Below, piece after piece: positions 1 through 5,478 of a stretch of 5,478 nt of DNA. Below the pieces are notes generated by a model that worked only from the letters and a program-made list of their open reading frames with translations, made no database searches and had not been told where the DNA came from. How positions within the stretch are numbered: the first letter of the stretch is position 1; each line of letters starts with the position of its first letter. Source of the stretch: Flavobacteriaceae bacterium (lineage in GTDB: Bacteria; Bacteroidota; Bacteroidia; Flavobacteriales; Flavobacteriaceae); the NCBI GenBank assembly GCA_019752245.1, contig JAIEMH010000011.1, forward strand, positions 1 to 5,478, given 5' to 3'. The position numbers and the translations under genes were made by a program.

Positions 1-1164
1 CCGAGTTTTAAAGCACATATTGCTAAAGATGGCGAGGTTTTTCAGCTAGGTGAAATTACAATTACTTGTCTTCATACACCAGGACACACTATGGAAAGTT
101 CGTGTTATTTGTTGAAAGATAAAGACGGAAAAGAGTATGCCTTGTTTAGTGGTGATACTTTATTTCTTGGTGATGTAGGTCGTCCAGATTTGGCTCAAAA
201 GGCGGTAGACATGACGCAAGAGCAATTAGCAGGTATTTTATTTGACAGTTTGCGAGAAAAAGTAATGACACTTTCAGATGCTGTAATTGTTTATCCAGCG
301 CATGGTGCAGGAAGTGCTTGTGGAAAGAATTTAAGTAAAGAAACCGTAGGAAGTATAGGCGACCAAAAAGCAACCAACTATGCGCTTCGTGCCGATATGA
401 CTAAAGAGGAATTTATTGCCGAAGTTACCGATGGTTTATTGCCTCCACCAGCTTATTTCCCTATGAATGTTAGGCTGAATAAAGAAGGTTATGGTAATGT
501 TGAAGATATAATTAAAGAAGCTAAAGCATTTGATGCAAAAACATTTGAATTGGTTGCTAATGAAACGGACGCATTGATATTGGATGTTCGTAATCATGAT
601 GATTTTGAAAAAGGTCATATTCCTAAATCAATTTTTATTGGTATTGATGGACAATTTGCTCCATGGGTTGGCGCTTTAATTTTAGATAGTAAGCAAGCAA
701 TTCTTTTAGTAACTCCAGAAGGAAGAGAAGAAGAAACGATAAAGCGACTTGCAAGAGTAGGATATGATGCTACTTTAGGATATTTAAAAGGAGGTTTTCA
801 ATCATGGATAGCTGCCGGATTGGAATATGATACAGTAACATCGGTTACAGCACAGGTTTTAGAAGATAGAATGCATGAGAACATTGCTGTTTTTGATGTA
901 AGAAAACCAGGAGAATATGCAGCCGAACATATTTTGGACGTTCCATCAACTCCTTTAGATTTCTTGAATGATCATTTGGCAGAATTTCCAAAAGAAGACA
1001 ATTTCTACTTGCATTGTGCTGGTGGTTATCGTTCTATGATTGCAGCATCTATTTTAAAAGCGCGTGGTTATCATAATGTAATTAATGTTTTAGGTGGATT
1101 TTCTGCAATAAAAAATACTGGAATTAGAACCACTAACTACGTTTGTCCATCAACTCTGAAATAA
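1..1164 (+). CDS. CstB-like MBL-fold persulfide dioxygenase / rhodanese fusion, 5' end missing
   Basis: The frame is open from base 1, so the gene starts upstream; the ATG at 91 lies inside the metallo-beta-lactamase core and is not the start. Of the 387 visible residues, about 1-185 are the C-terminal part of an MBL domain. It shows HTPGHT (ligand His29), FSGDTLF (bridging Asp52), GRPDL and YPAHGAG (His101). The HxHxDH motif must lie in the missing N-terminus. A first rhodanese-like domain (about 187-277) has Thr238 in LLVTPEGR, where an active rhodanese has Cys, so it is probably inactive. The second (about 280-380) keeps Cys339 in HCAGGYRS. This order, dioxygenase then dead rhodanese then live rhodanese, is that of CstB, which oxidises persulfide to sulfite or thiosulfate in the cytoplasm using non-heme iron. 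The specific substrate here is inferred. The thioredoxin gene 11 bases downstream is probably in the same operon. Confidence 0.88.
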   Translation, partial: PSFKAHIAKDGEVFQLGEITITCLHTPGHTMESSCYLLKDKDGKEYALFSGDTLFLGDVGRPDLAQKAVDMTQEQLAGILFDSLREKVMTLSDAVIVYPAHGAGSACGKNLSKETVGSIGDQKATNYALRADMTKEEFIAEVTDGLLPPPAYFPMNVRLNKEGYGNVEDIIKEAKAFDAKTFELVANETDALILDVRNHDDFEKGHIPKSIFIGIDGQFAPWVGALILDSKQAILLVTPEGREEETIKRLARVGYDATLGYLKGGFQSWIAAGLEYDTVTSVTAQVLEDRMHENIAVFDVRKPGEYAAEHILDVPSTPLDFLNDHLAEFPKEDNFYLHCAGGYRSMIAASILKARGYHNVINVLGGFSAIKNTGIRTTNYVCPSTLK

Positions 1165-1175
1165 AAAAAGAGATT

Positions 1176-1484
1176 ATGAATACTAAATTTCAAGATATTA
1201 TAAATTCTGATAAACCAGTTCTAATTGATTTTTTTGCTACTTGGTGTGGACCATGTAAAATGCTAGCTCCAATTTTAAAAGAAGTTAAAGACAATTTTGC
1301 AGACCGTATTTCTATACTAAAAGTTGATGTGGATAAAAACCAAGAACTAGCTTCACACTATCAAGTTAGAGGTGTTCCAACTATGATGTTGTTTCAATCA
1401 GGAAAACAATTGTGGCGCCAATCGGGTGTACTTTCTAAGCAAGAAATTATAGCTACAATAGTAGAGAAAACTAATAACAAGTAA
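1176..1484 (+). CDS. trxA: Thioredoxin
   Basis: This is a 102-residue, single-domain thioredoxin of normal length without a signal peptide, so it should act in the cytoplasm as a dithiol-disulfide reductant. The active site is WCGPC at 23-27, the preceding strand contains Asp18 (VLIDFFATW), the cis-proline is Pro68 in RGVPT, and the FQSGK turn follows at 73-77. I chose the ATG at 1176, which begins MNTKF. An in-frame TTG at 1143 would add 11 residues lying inside the upstream gene, and those do not look like thioredoxin. The A-rich AAAAAAAGAG just before the ATG could serve as a weak ribosome site. It follows the persulfide dioxygenase-rhodanese gene by 11 bases, so it may reduce persulfides or the sulfurtransferase in that pathway. 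That pairing is inference: a general housekeeping thioredoxin would look the same. Confidence 0.93.
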   Translation: MNTKFQDIINSDKPVLIDFFATWCGPCKMLAPILKEVKDNFADRISILKVDVDKNQELASHYQVRGVPTMMLFQSGKQLWRQSGVLSKQEIIATIVEKTNNK

Positions 1485-1530
1485 TCTATATAATTAAGTT
1501 AAAATTAAGAAGTTTGCTATACTTTTTTTT

Positions 1531-1538
1531 TATATTTG
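1531..1538 (+). promoter_or_regulatory. Candidate -7 promoter element of the small secreted-peptide gene
   Basis: TATATTTG matches the Bacteroidota -7 consensus TAnnTTTG exactly and lies 39 bases before the ATG at 1578. The nearest upstream TTG, the usual -33 core, is at 1514-1516, only 14 bases away, which is shorter than the usual spacing of about 17-23. The -33 half is therefore doubtful. Placement between the thioredoxin stop and the small gene suggests separate transcription of the latter. Confidence 0.5.
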
Positions 1539-1577
1539 ACTTACAAATTAGAAATTAATAATTAAAACAATAATAAA

Positions 1578-1748
1578 ATGAAAAAAGTAGTTTCAATGTT
1601 AGCAGTAGTTGCTTTCTTATTTTCGATGAATGTTAATGCTCAAGAGCCAGCTAAGAAAACCAAAAAAGCTAAAACTGAGAAATCTTGTGATAAAGATAAA
1701 AAAGGTGGATGTTGTGCTGGTAAAAAAGCAGACGAGAAAAAAGCATAA
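1578..1748 (+). CDS. Small exported Lys-rich protein with a Cys cluster, unassigned
   Basis: This 56-codon gene begins MKKVVSMLAVVAFLFSMNVNAQE, read as two pieces: a basic start (MKK) and a hydrophobic core (residues 4-17), followed by a likely signal peptidase I site after NA-Q (residues 20-22). The mature part of about 35 residues is dominated by lysine with some Ala, Asp and Glu. It has three cysteines: Cys37 in KSCDK, and Cys45-Cys46 in GGCCAG. Such a peptide could bind metal or take part in thiol chemistry outside the cytoplasm, but I do not recognise a named family and the role is open. Support for it being real comes from the well-formed signal peptide, a -7 promoter motif upstream, an A-rich leader directly before the ATG, and a strong terminator 20 bases after the stop. 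A 63-codon reading in another frame (1630-1821) overlaps it, lacks a signal peptide and runs through the terminator, so it is a shadow. Confidence 0.75.
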   Translation: MKKVVSMLAVVAFLFSMNVNAQEPAKKTKKAKTEKSCDKDKKGGCCAGKKADEKKA

Positions 1749-1767
1749 TTTTTCTTATAAATATTTT

Positions 1768-1798
1768 AAAAGCGTTCAAGAAATTGGGCGCTTTTTTT
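1768..1798 (+). terminator. Rho-independent terminator after the small secreted-peptide gene
   Basis: AAAAGCG (1768-1774) pairs with CGCTTTT (1789-1795). Two G-U pairs and one C-G pair (1775-1777 with 1786-1788) extend the stem to about 10 bp with an 8-base loop. The T run continues to 1798. It starts 20 bases after the stop at 1748 and separates this gene from the DUF3494 gene. Confidence 0.85.
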
Positions 1799-1826
1799 GT
1801 ACAACTTTTTTTAAGTACTAAAAATG

Positions 1827-1834
1827 TAAATTTG
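1827..1834 (+). promoter_or_regulatory. Candidate -7 promoter element of the DUF3494 gene
   Basis: TAAATTTG is a perfect TAnnTTTG match, 109 bases before the ATG at 1944. It implies a transcript start near 1840 and a leader of roughly 100 bases. The nearest upstream TTG (1797-1799) sits 27 bases away inside the terminator T run, too far for a normal -33 element, so recognition might need an activator. A weaker match, GAGCTTTG at 1899-1906, is a rival. Confidence 0.45.
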
Positions 1835-1943
1835 AAAAAAGTGTGAAAAATGTAAGTTTTATAAAGTTCTATATAAGTTATTACTAATCTTATTGTTGGA
1901 GCTTTGTACAGTAGAAAGTAATCTACAGATAAAGTCCCATATC

Positions 1944-3554
1944 ATGAATATACAATTACATTTAAAATTTGGAATAGCACTTTTTATGCTTTTTTCATTA
2001 AACAATTTTGCACAAGCTCCAAATCTTGGAACCAGTGCTGATTTTGCTCTTTTTACTTCTGTTGGAGCTGTCACAAATACAGGTACTTCTCATTTAACTG
2101 GTCATGTTGGTTCCAATAGTGGGTCAAGTACTGGTTTTGGAAATGTTGATGGTGTTATGCACGACGGCGATGGAGCTAGTGCTCAATCTTCTGCCGATTT
2201 AACTCTAGCTTATAATCAATTAAATAGTGCAATTCCTAATTATTTTATTGCTCCATTATTGGGTAACGGACAGCAACTTACAGCTGGAATATATTCTTTA
2301 CCAAGTGTTAGTTCTTTAAATTTGGATTTGACATTGGATGCTCAAAATAATCCTAATGCCGTTTTTATATTTCAAATTCAAGGCGCATTTTCAACCACCG
2401 CTTTTTCTGAAGTAAAATTGATAAATGGAGCACAAGCATGTAACGTTTTTTGGAAAATTGAAGGTATGGTAAATATGGCAACAGGAACTATCATGAAAGG
2501 AACTGTTGTAGCAAATAATTCGGCAATTGTATTAAGTACAGGAGTTAATCTTGAAGGAAGAGCATTATCTACATCTGGCGCTATTTCTGTAAACGGAATT
2601 TTATCTGTAAAACCTATTGGATGTGCAAGTCCAGTATTAAACGGACCAATTGCACCCGATTTAAACAGTGCCATTTGCTATACTATATTTTCTTCTAATG
2701 GATCAGTATCTAATGCTGGAACTACTCTTGTAACAGGAGATATAGGAACCAATGTAGGATTAGCCACAGGTTTTGATGCTTTAAATGTAACCGGAACAGT
2801 GCATCCTATTCCAGATACATCAACTTCTGCAGCTGCCGCAGATTTGTTGGTGGCTTATAACTATATTAATACAATTCCTTTTGATATTGAACTTTTATAT
2901 CCAGCACAGTTTGGAAACGATTTGGTATTGACACCTCATACTTATTTATTAAATGCTGCGACTAGTTTTACAGGAAATCTTTATTTAAATGGTCAGAACA
3001 ATCCTGATGCTGTTTTTGTAATTCAAATTAATGGAGCACTTTCTACAAGTACTTATTCTAAAGTTTTTTTGGTAAACGGAACGCAAGCTAAAAATGTTTA
3101 TTGGAAAGTTGATGGAGCTGTTTTAATAAACGATTATTCCGAATTTAAAGGAACCATAATTTGCAATAATGGCGCAATTGATTTAACATCAGGAGTTCAA
3201 TTAAACGGAAGAGCAATGACCACTAATGGTGCTTTGAGCACAGCATCAATTACAGCCATAATGACACCAGGTTGCGCTACTATGGGATTAAACATTTATG
3301 ACCAAGTTGCTCAAGTTGCAAAATTTTATCCTAATCCATTTAAAAGCTATTTTAATGTAGTTTTAAACGAATATTTCGATTTAAGTATTACCAAATTAAT
3401 GGTGTATGATGTTTTTGGAAGACAAGTAAAAACTATTGATTTATCTTCACTAGAAACACAAGTTGAGGTAAGTGACTTTGCCTCTGGATTTTATTATTAT
3501 AAAATTGTTAGTTCAGATAAAATTATTCAATCGGGCTCATTAATTGCTGAATAA
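1944..3554 (+). CDS. Secreted tandem DUF3494 (ice-binding family) protein with T9SS sorting domain
   Basis: This is a 536-residue protein. I chose the ATG at 1944 because it gives a clean signal peptide (residues 1-24, hydrophobic core GIALFMLF, cleavage near FAQ-AP); an upstream TTG at 1893 would bury it. Residues 27-222 are one DUF3494/Ice_binding domain: LGTSADFALF at the start, helix near 83-98, LTAGIYSL, the hallmark NPNAVFIFQI (136-145), NGAQACNVFW and LEGRALSTSGA. Residues 241-440 repeat the plan with NPDAVFVIQI (353-362), NGTQAKNVYW and LNGRAMTTNGA. Residues 459-536 form a type A T9SS sorting domain (YPNPF at 462-466, DVFGRQV, ASGFYYYKI, ending in SGSL). So it is likely exported by Sec, then carried through the outer membrane and released or attached to the surface. 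Family members bind ice through a beta-helix face; others may be adhesins, so ice binding is a family-based inference. It appears monocistronic. Confidence 0.9.
   Translation: MNIQLHLKFGIALFMLFSLNNFAQAPNLGTSADFALFTSVGAVTNTGTSHLTGHVGSNSGSSTGFGNVDGVMHDGDGASAQSSADLTLAYNQLNSAIPNYFIAPLLGNGQQLTAGIYSLPSVSSLNLDLTLDAQNNPNAVFIFQIQGAFSTTAFSEVKLINGAQACNVFWKIEGMVNMATGTIMKGTVVANNSAIVLSTGVNLEGRALSTSGAISVNGILSVKPIGCASPVLNGPIAPDLNSAICYTIFSSNGSVSNAGTTLVTGDIGTNVGLATGFDALNVTGTVHPIPDTSTSAAAADLLVAYNYINTIPFDIELLYPAQFGNDLVLTPHTYLLNAATSFTGNLYLNGQNNPDAVFVIQINGALSTSTYSKVFLVNGTQAKNVYWKVDGAVLINDYSEFKGTIICNNGAIDLTSGVQLNGRAMTTNGALSTASITAIMTPGCATMGLNIYDQVAQVAKFYPNPFKSYFNVVLNEYFDLSITKLMVYDVFGRQVKTIDLSSLETQVEVSDFASGFYYYKIVSSDKIIQSGSLIAE
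2022..3263 (+). repeat. Internal gene duplication: two DUF3494 domain units
   Basis: The segments 2022-2609 and 2664-3263 code for two homologous domains joined by a linker of about 18 residues that contains Cys227. Matching landmarks recur at the same relative place, for example AATAATCCTAATGC at 2346 and AACAATCCTGATGC at 2997. Protein similarity is clear, but the DNA has diverged at many positions, so the duplication is old or the two units were joined from different sources. Confidence 0.8.
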
Positions 3555-3567
3555 TTTTTTTAAAAAC

Positions 3568-3612
3568 ACGTAAAACTACGTATATGTGATGTGAATTAAT
3601 AGTCTAAATTTG
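3568..3612 (+). promoter_or_regulatory. Candidate promoter with upstream ACGTA palindrome
   Basis: TAAATTTG at 3605-3612 is a perfect -7 match, identical to the motif before the DUF3494 gene. No TTG lies at the -33 position. Instead a palindrome, ACGTA-aaac-TACGT (3568-3581), sits 23 bases upstream, where an activator could bind. The motif also falls inside an inverted repeat, AGTCTAA (3601-3607) with TTAGACT (3624-3630), so it could instead be part of RNA structure in the DUF3494 3' region. Confidence 0.35.
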
Positions 3613-3641
3613 TATCAGTTAAGTTAGACTTTAGCTATTAA

Positions 3642-3686
3642 AAAACTCCATGAAAACTTGAACGTTGCATGGAGTTTTGGTTTTTT
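3642..3686 (+). terminator. Strong rho-independent terminator downstream of the DUF3494 gene
   Basis: AAAACTCCATG (3642-3652) pairs perfectly with CATGGAGTTTT (3668-3678), an 11-bp stem. The 15-base loop can form a further AAC/GTT pairing. A T run follows at 3681-3686. It is 87 bases after the stop at 3554, so it probably ends that transcript. It would equally end any transcript started at the TAAATTTG motif just upstream. Confidence 0.88.
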
Positions 3687-3778
3687 AGTATGTGTCATTT
3701 CGATTTAAAAAGCCCTCAACTAATGTTTGGAACTTTTAAACAAAAAACTAACTTAAATAAATAATTTAAAATATCAAA

Positions 3779-3805
3779 TTCTAATTTCTGAGAGAATGAT
3801 TAGAA
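3779..3805. repeat. Bulged inverted repeat, possible hairpin or operator
   Basis: TTCTAAT (3779-3785) pairs with ATTAGAA (3799-3805), and TTCT (3786-3789) with AGAA (3793-3796), giving 11 bp around a GAG loop with only a 2-base TG bulge. No T run follows, so it is not a terminator. It is too far from any start codon to assign a target gene. Confidence 0.5.
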
Positions 3806-4019
3806 AAGTTAAAAACATCTGCGTGTTAAGTGGCAAAAAATCCTCTAGAGTTTAAATAAATCACCCAACGGTAGCAACTCCGCTTTCTTGTTAGGCCTTT
3901 TTTTGTTACTTTTAGGATGTATCAATTCGGCTTAGTAATTGTTACCTAATGAGATTACAAAACTGCAAACTATCACATAATTAATCGATGAGGTTTTGAC
4001 TAATAAAGAGCTGTGAAAT

Positions 4020-4048
4020 CAACGGAAAATAATACCGTTGTTTAACGG
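4020..4048. repeat. Overlapping, mutually exclusive short hairpins
   Basis: CCGTTG at 4035-4040 can pair with CAACGG at 4020-4025 (6 bp, 9-base loop). Alternatively its CCGTT can pair with AACGG at 4044-4048 (5 bp, 4-base loop). It lies about 100 bases before the ATG at 4146. It could lie in that gene's leader or upstream region, but the stems are short and no switching ligand or downstream signal is evident. Confidence 0.35.
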
Positions 4049-4094
4049 ATACAGAAATAGTTATTCGACTGAGGATAAATAAGTAAGAAGAAGG

Positions 4095-4102
4095 TTACTT
4101 TG
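4095..4102 (+). promoter_or_regulatory. Weak -7 promoter candidate for the membrane-protein pair
   Basis: TTACTTTG differs from TAnnTTTG at one position and lies 43 bases before the ATG at 4146. It shares the extended string TTTGTATC (4099-4106) with the candidate promoter at 3609-3616. No -33 TTG was found, so this is only the best local candidate. Confidence 0.3.
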
Positions 4103-4145
4103 TATCGAAATAAAAACTATTTTTAATTATTTAAAACAATAACTT

Positions 4146-4892
4146 ATGAGATCTCAAACCCTAAAATTGTTTACGATTATTATCGTAACCGCAATTATCA
4201 CTGCTTTTCTAACTCATTATTTATGTAAAAAGAAAGATCAAGTTGTGATTCCAGATAAAGATAGAAGTACTACTATTTGTATGGATTATGATGTAGAACC
4301 GCCGGCTATGTTAACTACTGAATTAGTTAAAAGTATGGTAGTTAAGTATGACAGTGTTCAGTTAAATAATATACAAAGTGCAACTACTAATGCTGTTCCA
4401 AGAGATGCAAGAGCCATTTGGTTTGATCTAGAAACTTTAAAAAAGTTTATGTATCATATTGAGCACAATGTTTCTAAAAACTATACTTTAAGTCGCAATA
4501 AAAAAATTGGTGTTAGAATATATTATGCTGCCTATCCTAAAAATCAAAAGATGAAGGAAATGGCTTCATCACAAGCCGATCCTAATTTTAGTTATAATCC
4601 AAATTATGAAAACCTTCATACATTAGTTATGATTCCTACTATTACTGGTGAAGACGGAATTAATTATGACTTTAATCCGCTTGACGCAACTACTTATAGT
4701 GGTTTTGTAAATATGGATAAAAAGAACATATACTCTTTTATCAATAGTAACTATTCTATTTTATCTTTGGGAACAAGCAGTAATCCAACAGCAACAGTAA
4801 ATGGAACCAGTCAATCTGGAACAAATAATATTAGCGCTAGAAATCATGGTATGTTATCGCCACCAGATGCAATTAATGGTTTTGGATTTTAA
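4146..4892 (+). CDS. Membrane-anchored extracytoplasmic protein, hypothetical Bacteroidota family
   Basis: This 248-residue protein has a single hydrophobic segment at about 9-25 (FTIIIVTAIITAFL region) followed by CKKK. That suggests an N-terminal anchor; with a lysine-rich stretch right after it the orientation is not certain, though an extracytoplasmic C-terminal domain seems likely. There is no lipobox. The body shows a pattern I associate with uncharacterised Bacteroidota proteins: ARAIWFDLETLKKFMYHI (89-106), KIGVRIYYAAYP (120-131), HTLVMIPT (158-165), YDFNPLDA (174-181) and a C-terminal NHGMLSPP (233-240). Residues 207-230 are rich in Ser, Thr, Asn and Gly, like a flexible linker. I cannot name a function. 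The ATG at 4146 follows an A-rich leader. The next gene starts 7 bases after the stop, so the two are very probably cotranscribed. Confidence 0.85.
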   Translation: MRSQTLKLFTIIIVTAIITAFLTHYLCKKKDQVVIPDKDRSTTICMDYDVEPPAMLTTELVKSMVVKYDSVQLNNIQSATTNAVPRDARAIWFDLETLKKFMYHIEHNVSKNYTLSRNKKIGVRIYYAAYPKNQKMKEMASSQADPNFSYNPNYENLHTLVMIPTITGEDGINYDFNPLDATTYSGFVNMDKKNIYSFINSNYSILSLGTSSNPTATVNGTSQSGTNNISARNHGMLSPPDAINGFGF

Positions 4893-4899
4893 ATAGCTT

Positions 4900-5478
4900 A
4901 TGAATACTCAAGAAATTATACAATATCTTATTATAGCTGCTGAAGCATGTAGTGCAATAGCAGGTATTCTTTACTATCATAAACTTAAGAACACTTATTG
5001 GAAGTATTTTGCAATTTATTGTATAGTAATATTTTTGAATGAACTTTTTAGTTTATTGGTATTAGCTTCTTTTATAGAGTATCGTCAATTTTTTTATGAT
5101 GTGTACGGCATTCCAATACAGTTTTTATTTTTGTTTTGGCTTTATGCTTATAAATCTTTGCAAATGAAGACCTTTTTTTTTGTTAGCATAGCTTTGTATT
5201 TGATTAGTTTAATTCCTCATTTTTTCTATGAAGAACGCTATTCTTTGATTCCGTCTATGAGTTATACAGTTGGTTGTTTTTTAATATTGATTATGTGTGT
5301 TTTAGAGTTTGTAAAGCAAGTTAAATCCGATAGTATTTTATACTTTAAGCAAAATAAAATGTTTTATATTAATATAGGTGTAATTTTATTTTACGTTGGA
5401 ACAATGCCATTTTTTGCTTTTATAAGACAGCTTCATGATTATGATATAGAACTATACAGAAGCTACAGAACTTTTACA
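4900..5478 (+). CDS. Polytopic membrane protein, 3' end beyond window, unassigned
   Basis: The frame is open from the ATG at 4900 to the window end, giving 193 residues with no stop. By hydrophobicity I count six membrane segments, at about 7-27, 35-57, 66-85, 90-110, 118-138 and 155-176, with short charged loops such as HKLKN (27-31) and EER (111-113). No catalytic motif is visible. After segment 6 the chain turns polar (RQLHDYDIELYRSYR). The start is supported by the 7-base gap from the upstream stop and by the immediate onset of the first membrane segment. The gene probably forms a unit with the anchored protein before it. A membrane sensor or signalling component is possible, but nothing visible proves that. 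Confidence 0.8.
   Translation, partial: MNTQEIIQYLIIAAEACSAIAGILYYHKLKNTYWKYFAIYCIVIFLNELFSLLVLASFIEYRQFFYDVYGIPIQFLFLFWLYAYKSLQMKTFFFVSIALYLISLIPHFFYEERYSLIPSMSYTVGCFLILIMCVLEFVKQVKSDSILYFKQNKMFYINIGVILFYVGTMPFFAFIRQLHDYDIELYRSYRTFT

Larger units (their letters stand above)
3555..4145. other. 591-base intergenic region without a supported gene
   Basis: Both strands are broken by frequent stops and I see no start with a plausible protein after it. It holds a promoter-like motif and terminator close together (3605-3686) and short inverted repeats at 3568-3581, 3601-3630, 3779-3805, 3932-3949 and 4020-4048. It also has an 8-base palindrome CTCTAGAG (3843-3850) and a 7-T run (3898-3904). I see no tRNA, rRNA, CRISPR or insertion-sequence ends. 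In DNA this AT-rich, several of the weaker repeats are expected by chance. Confidence 0.6.

Noticed and set aside
91..1164. ATG at 91 as the start of the first gene
   Set aside because: The frame is open upstream to base 1 and encodes the MBL motif HTPGHT across it, so the true start is outside the window.
1143..1175. TTG start for thioredoxin at 1143
   Set aside because: It lies within the upstream gene and adds 11 non-thioredoxin residues; the ATG at 1176 gives the normal family length.
1507..1531. Possible terminator after thioredoxin (AAGAAGT paired with ACTTTTT, then T run)
   Set aside because: The stem is almost all A-T with a G-U pair and would be weak; poly-T here may simply be promoter spacer.
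1630..1821. 63-codon forward reading frame rich in lysine
   Set aside because: It overlaps the better-supported 56-codon gene in another frame and runs through a terminator.
146..2674. Reverse-strand reading frames at 146-373, 436-618, 1859-2074 and 2378-2674
   Set aside because: Three lie opposite strongly supported coding regions and the one at 1859-2074 overlaps the leader and start of the DUF3494 gene; none has recognisable protein features.
3863..3896. Integron attC-like ends: ACCCAAC (RYYYAAC) and GTTAGGC (GTTRRRY)
   Set aside because: The span is only 34 bases, the two ends are imperfectly complementary, and no proper L boxes or integrase are present.
3852..3935. Forward frame reading like a lipoprotein signal (LLLLGC) and reverse frame reading KKAELLPLGDLFKL
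   Set aside because: Neither has a convincing start codon and both hit stops within about 30 codons; if a gene remnant, it cannot be identified by eye.
4059..4075. TTCGA resembling a tRNA T-loop
   Set aside because: The flanking five bases do not pair and no acceptor or anticodon arm can be drawn.

Overview
The window is AT-rich and looks like chromosomal DNA of a member of the Bacteroidota, most likely a Flavobacteriaceae species. Three things point there: A-rich leaders before start codons with almost no Shine-Dalgarno sequence, several copies of the Bacteroidota -7 promoter motif TAnnTTTG, and a C-terminal type IX secretion (T9SS) sorting domain on a secreted protein. A protein built from two DUF3494 (ice-binding family) domains suggests, but does not prove, a cold or icy habitat. 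All genes read on the + strand.

Region 1 (1-1484) is a sulfur and redox unit. It holds the C-terminal 387 residues of a metallo-beta-lactamase/rhodanese fusion with the domain order of CstB-type persulfide dioxygenase-sulfurtransferases. Eleven bases later comes a 102-residue thioredoxin. The likely joint role is handling sulfane sulfur (persulfide) and reducing the products.

Region 2 (1485-1798) has its own promoter motif, a 56-codon gene for a small exported protein rich in lysine with a cysteine cluster, and a clear intrinsic terminator.

Region 3 (1799-3554) is one gene for a 536-residue secreted protein: signal peptide, two tandem DUF3494 domains and a T9SS type A sorting domain. It has a perfect -7 motif about 110 bases upstream of its start.

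Region 4 (3555-4145) has no gene that I can support. It contains a promoter-like TAAATTTG only about 30 bases before a strong terminator hairpin, so it may make a short RNA. Several other inverted repeats lie in it.

Region 5 (4146-5478) is a tight two-gene unit: a membrane-anchored extracytoplasmic protein of a Bacteroidota-type hypothetical family, then a polytopic membrane protein cut by the window edge. I assign no function to either.

Nothing here is demonstrably a new system. The best leads are the tandem DUF3494 T9SS cargo, the small Cys/Lys-rich peptide, the possible short RNA after the DUF3494 gene, and the unassigned membrane pair.
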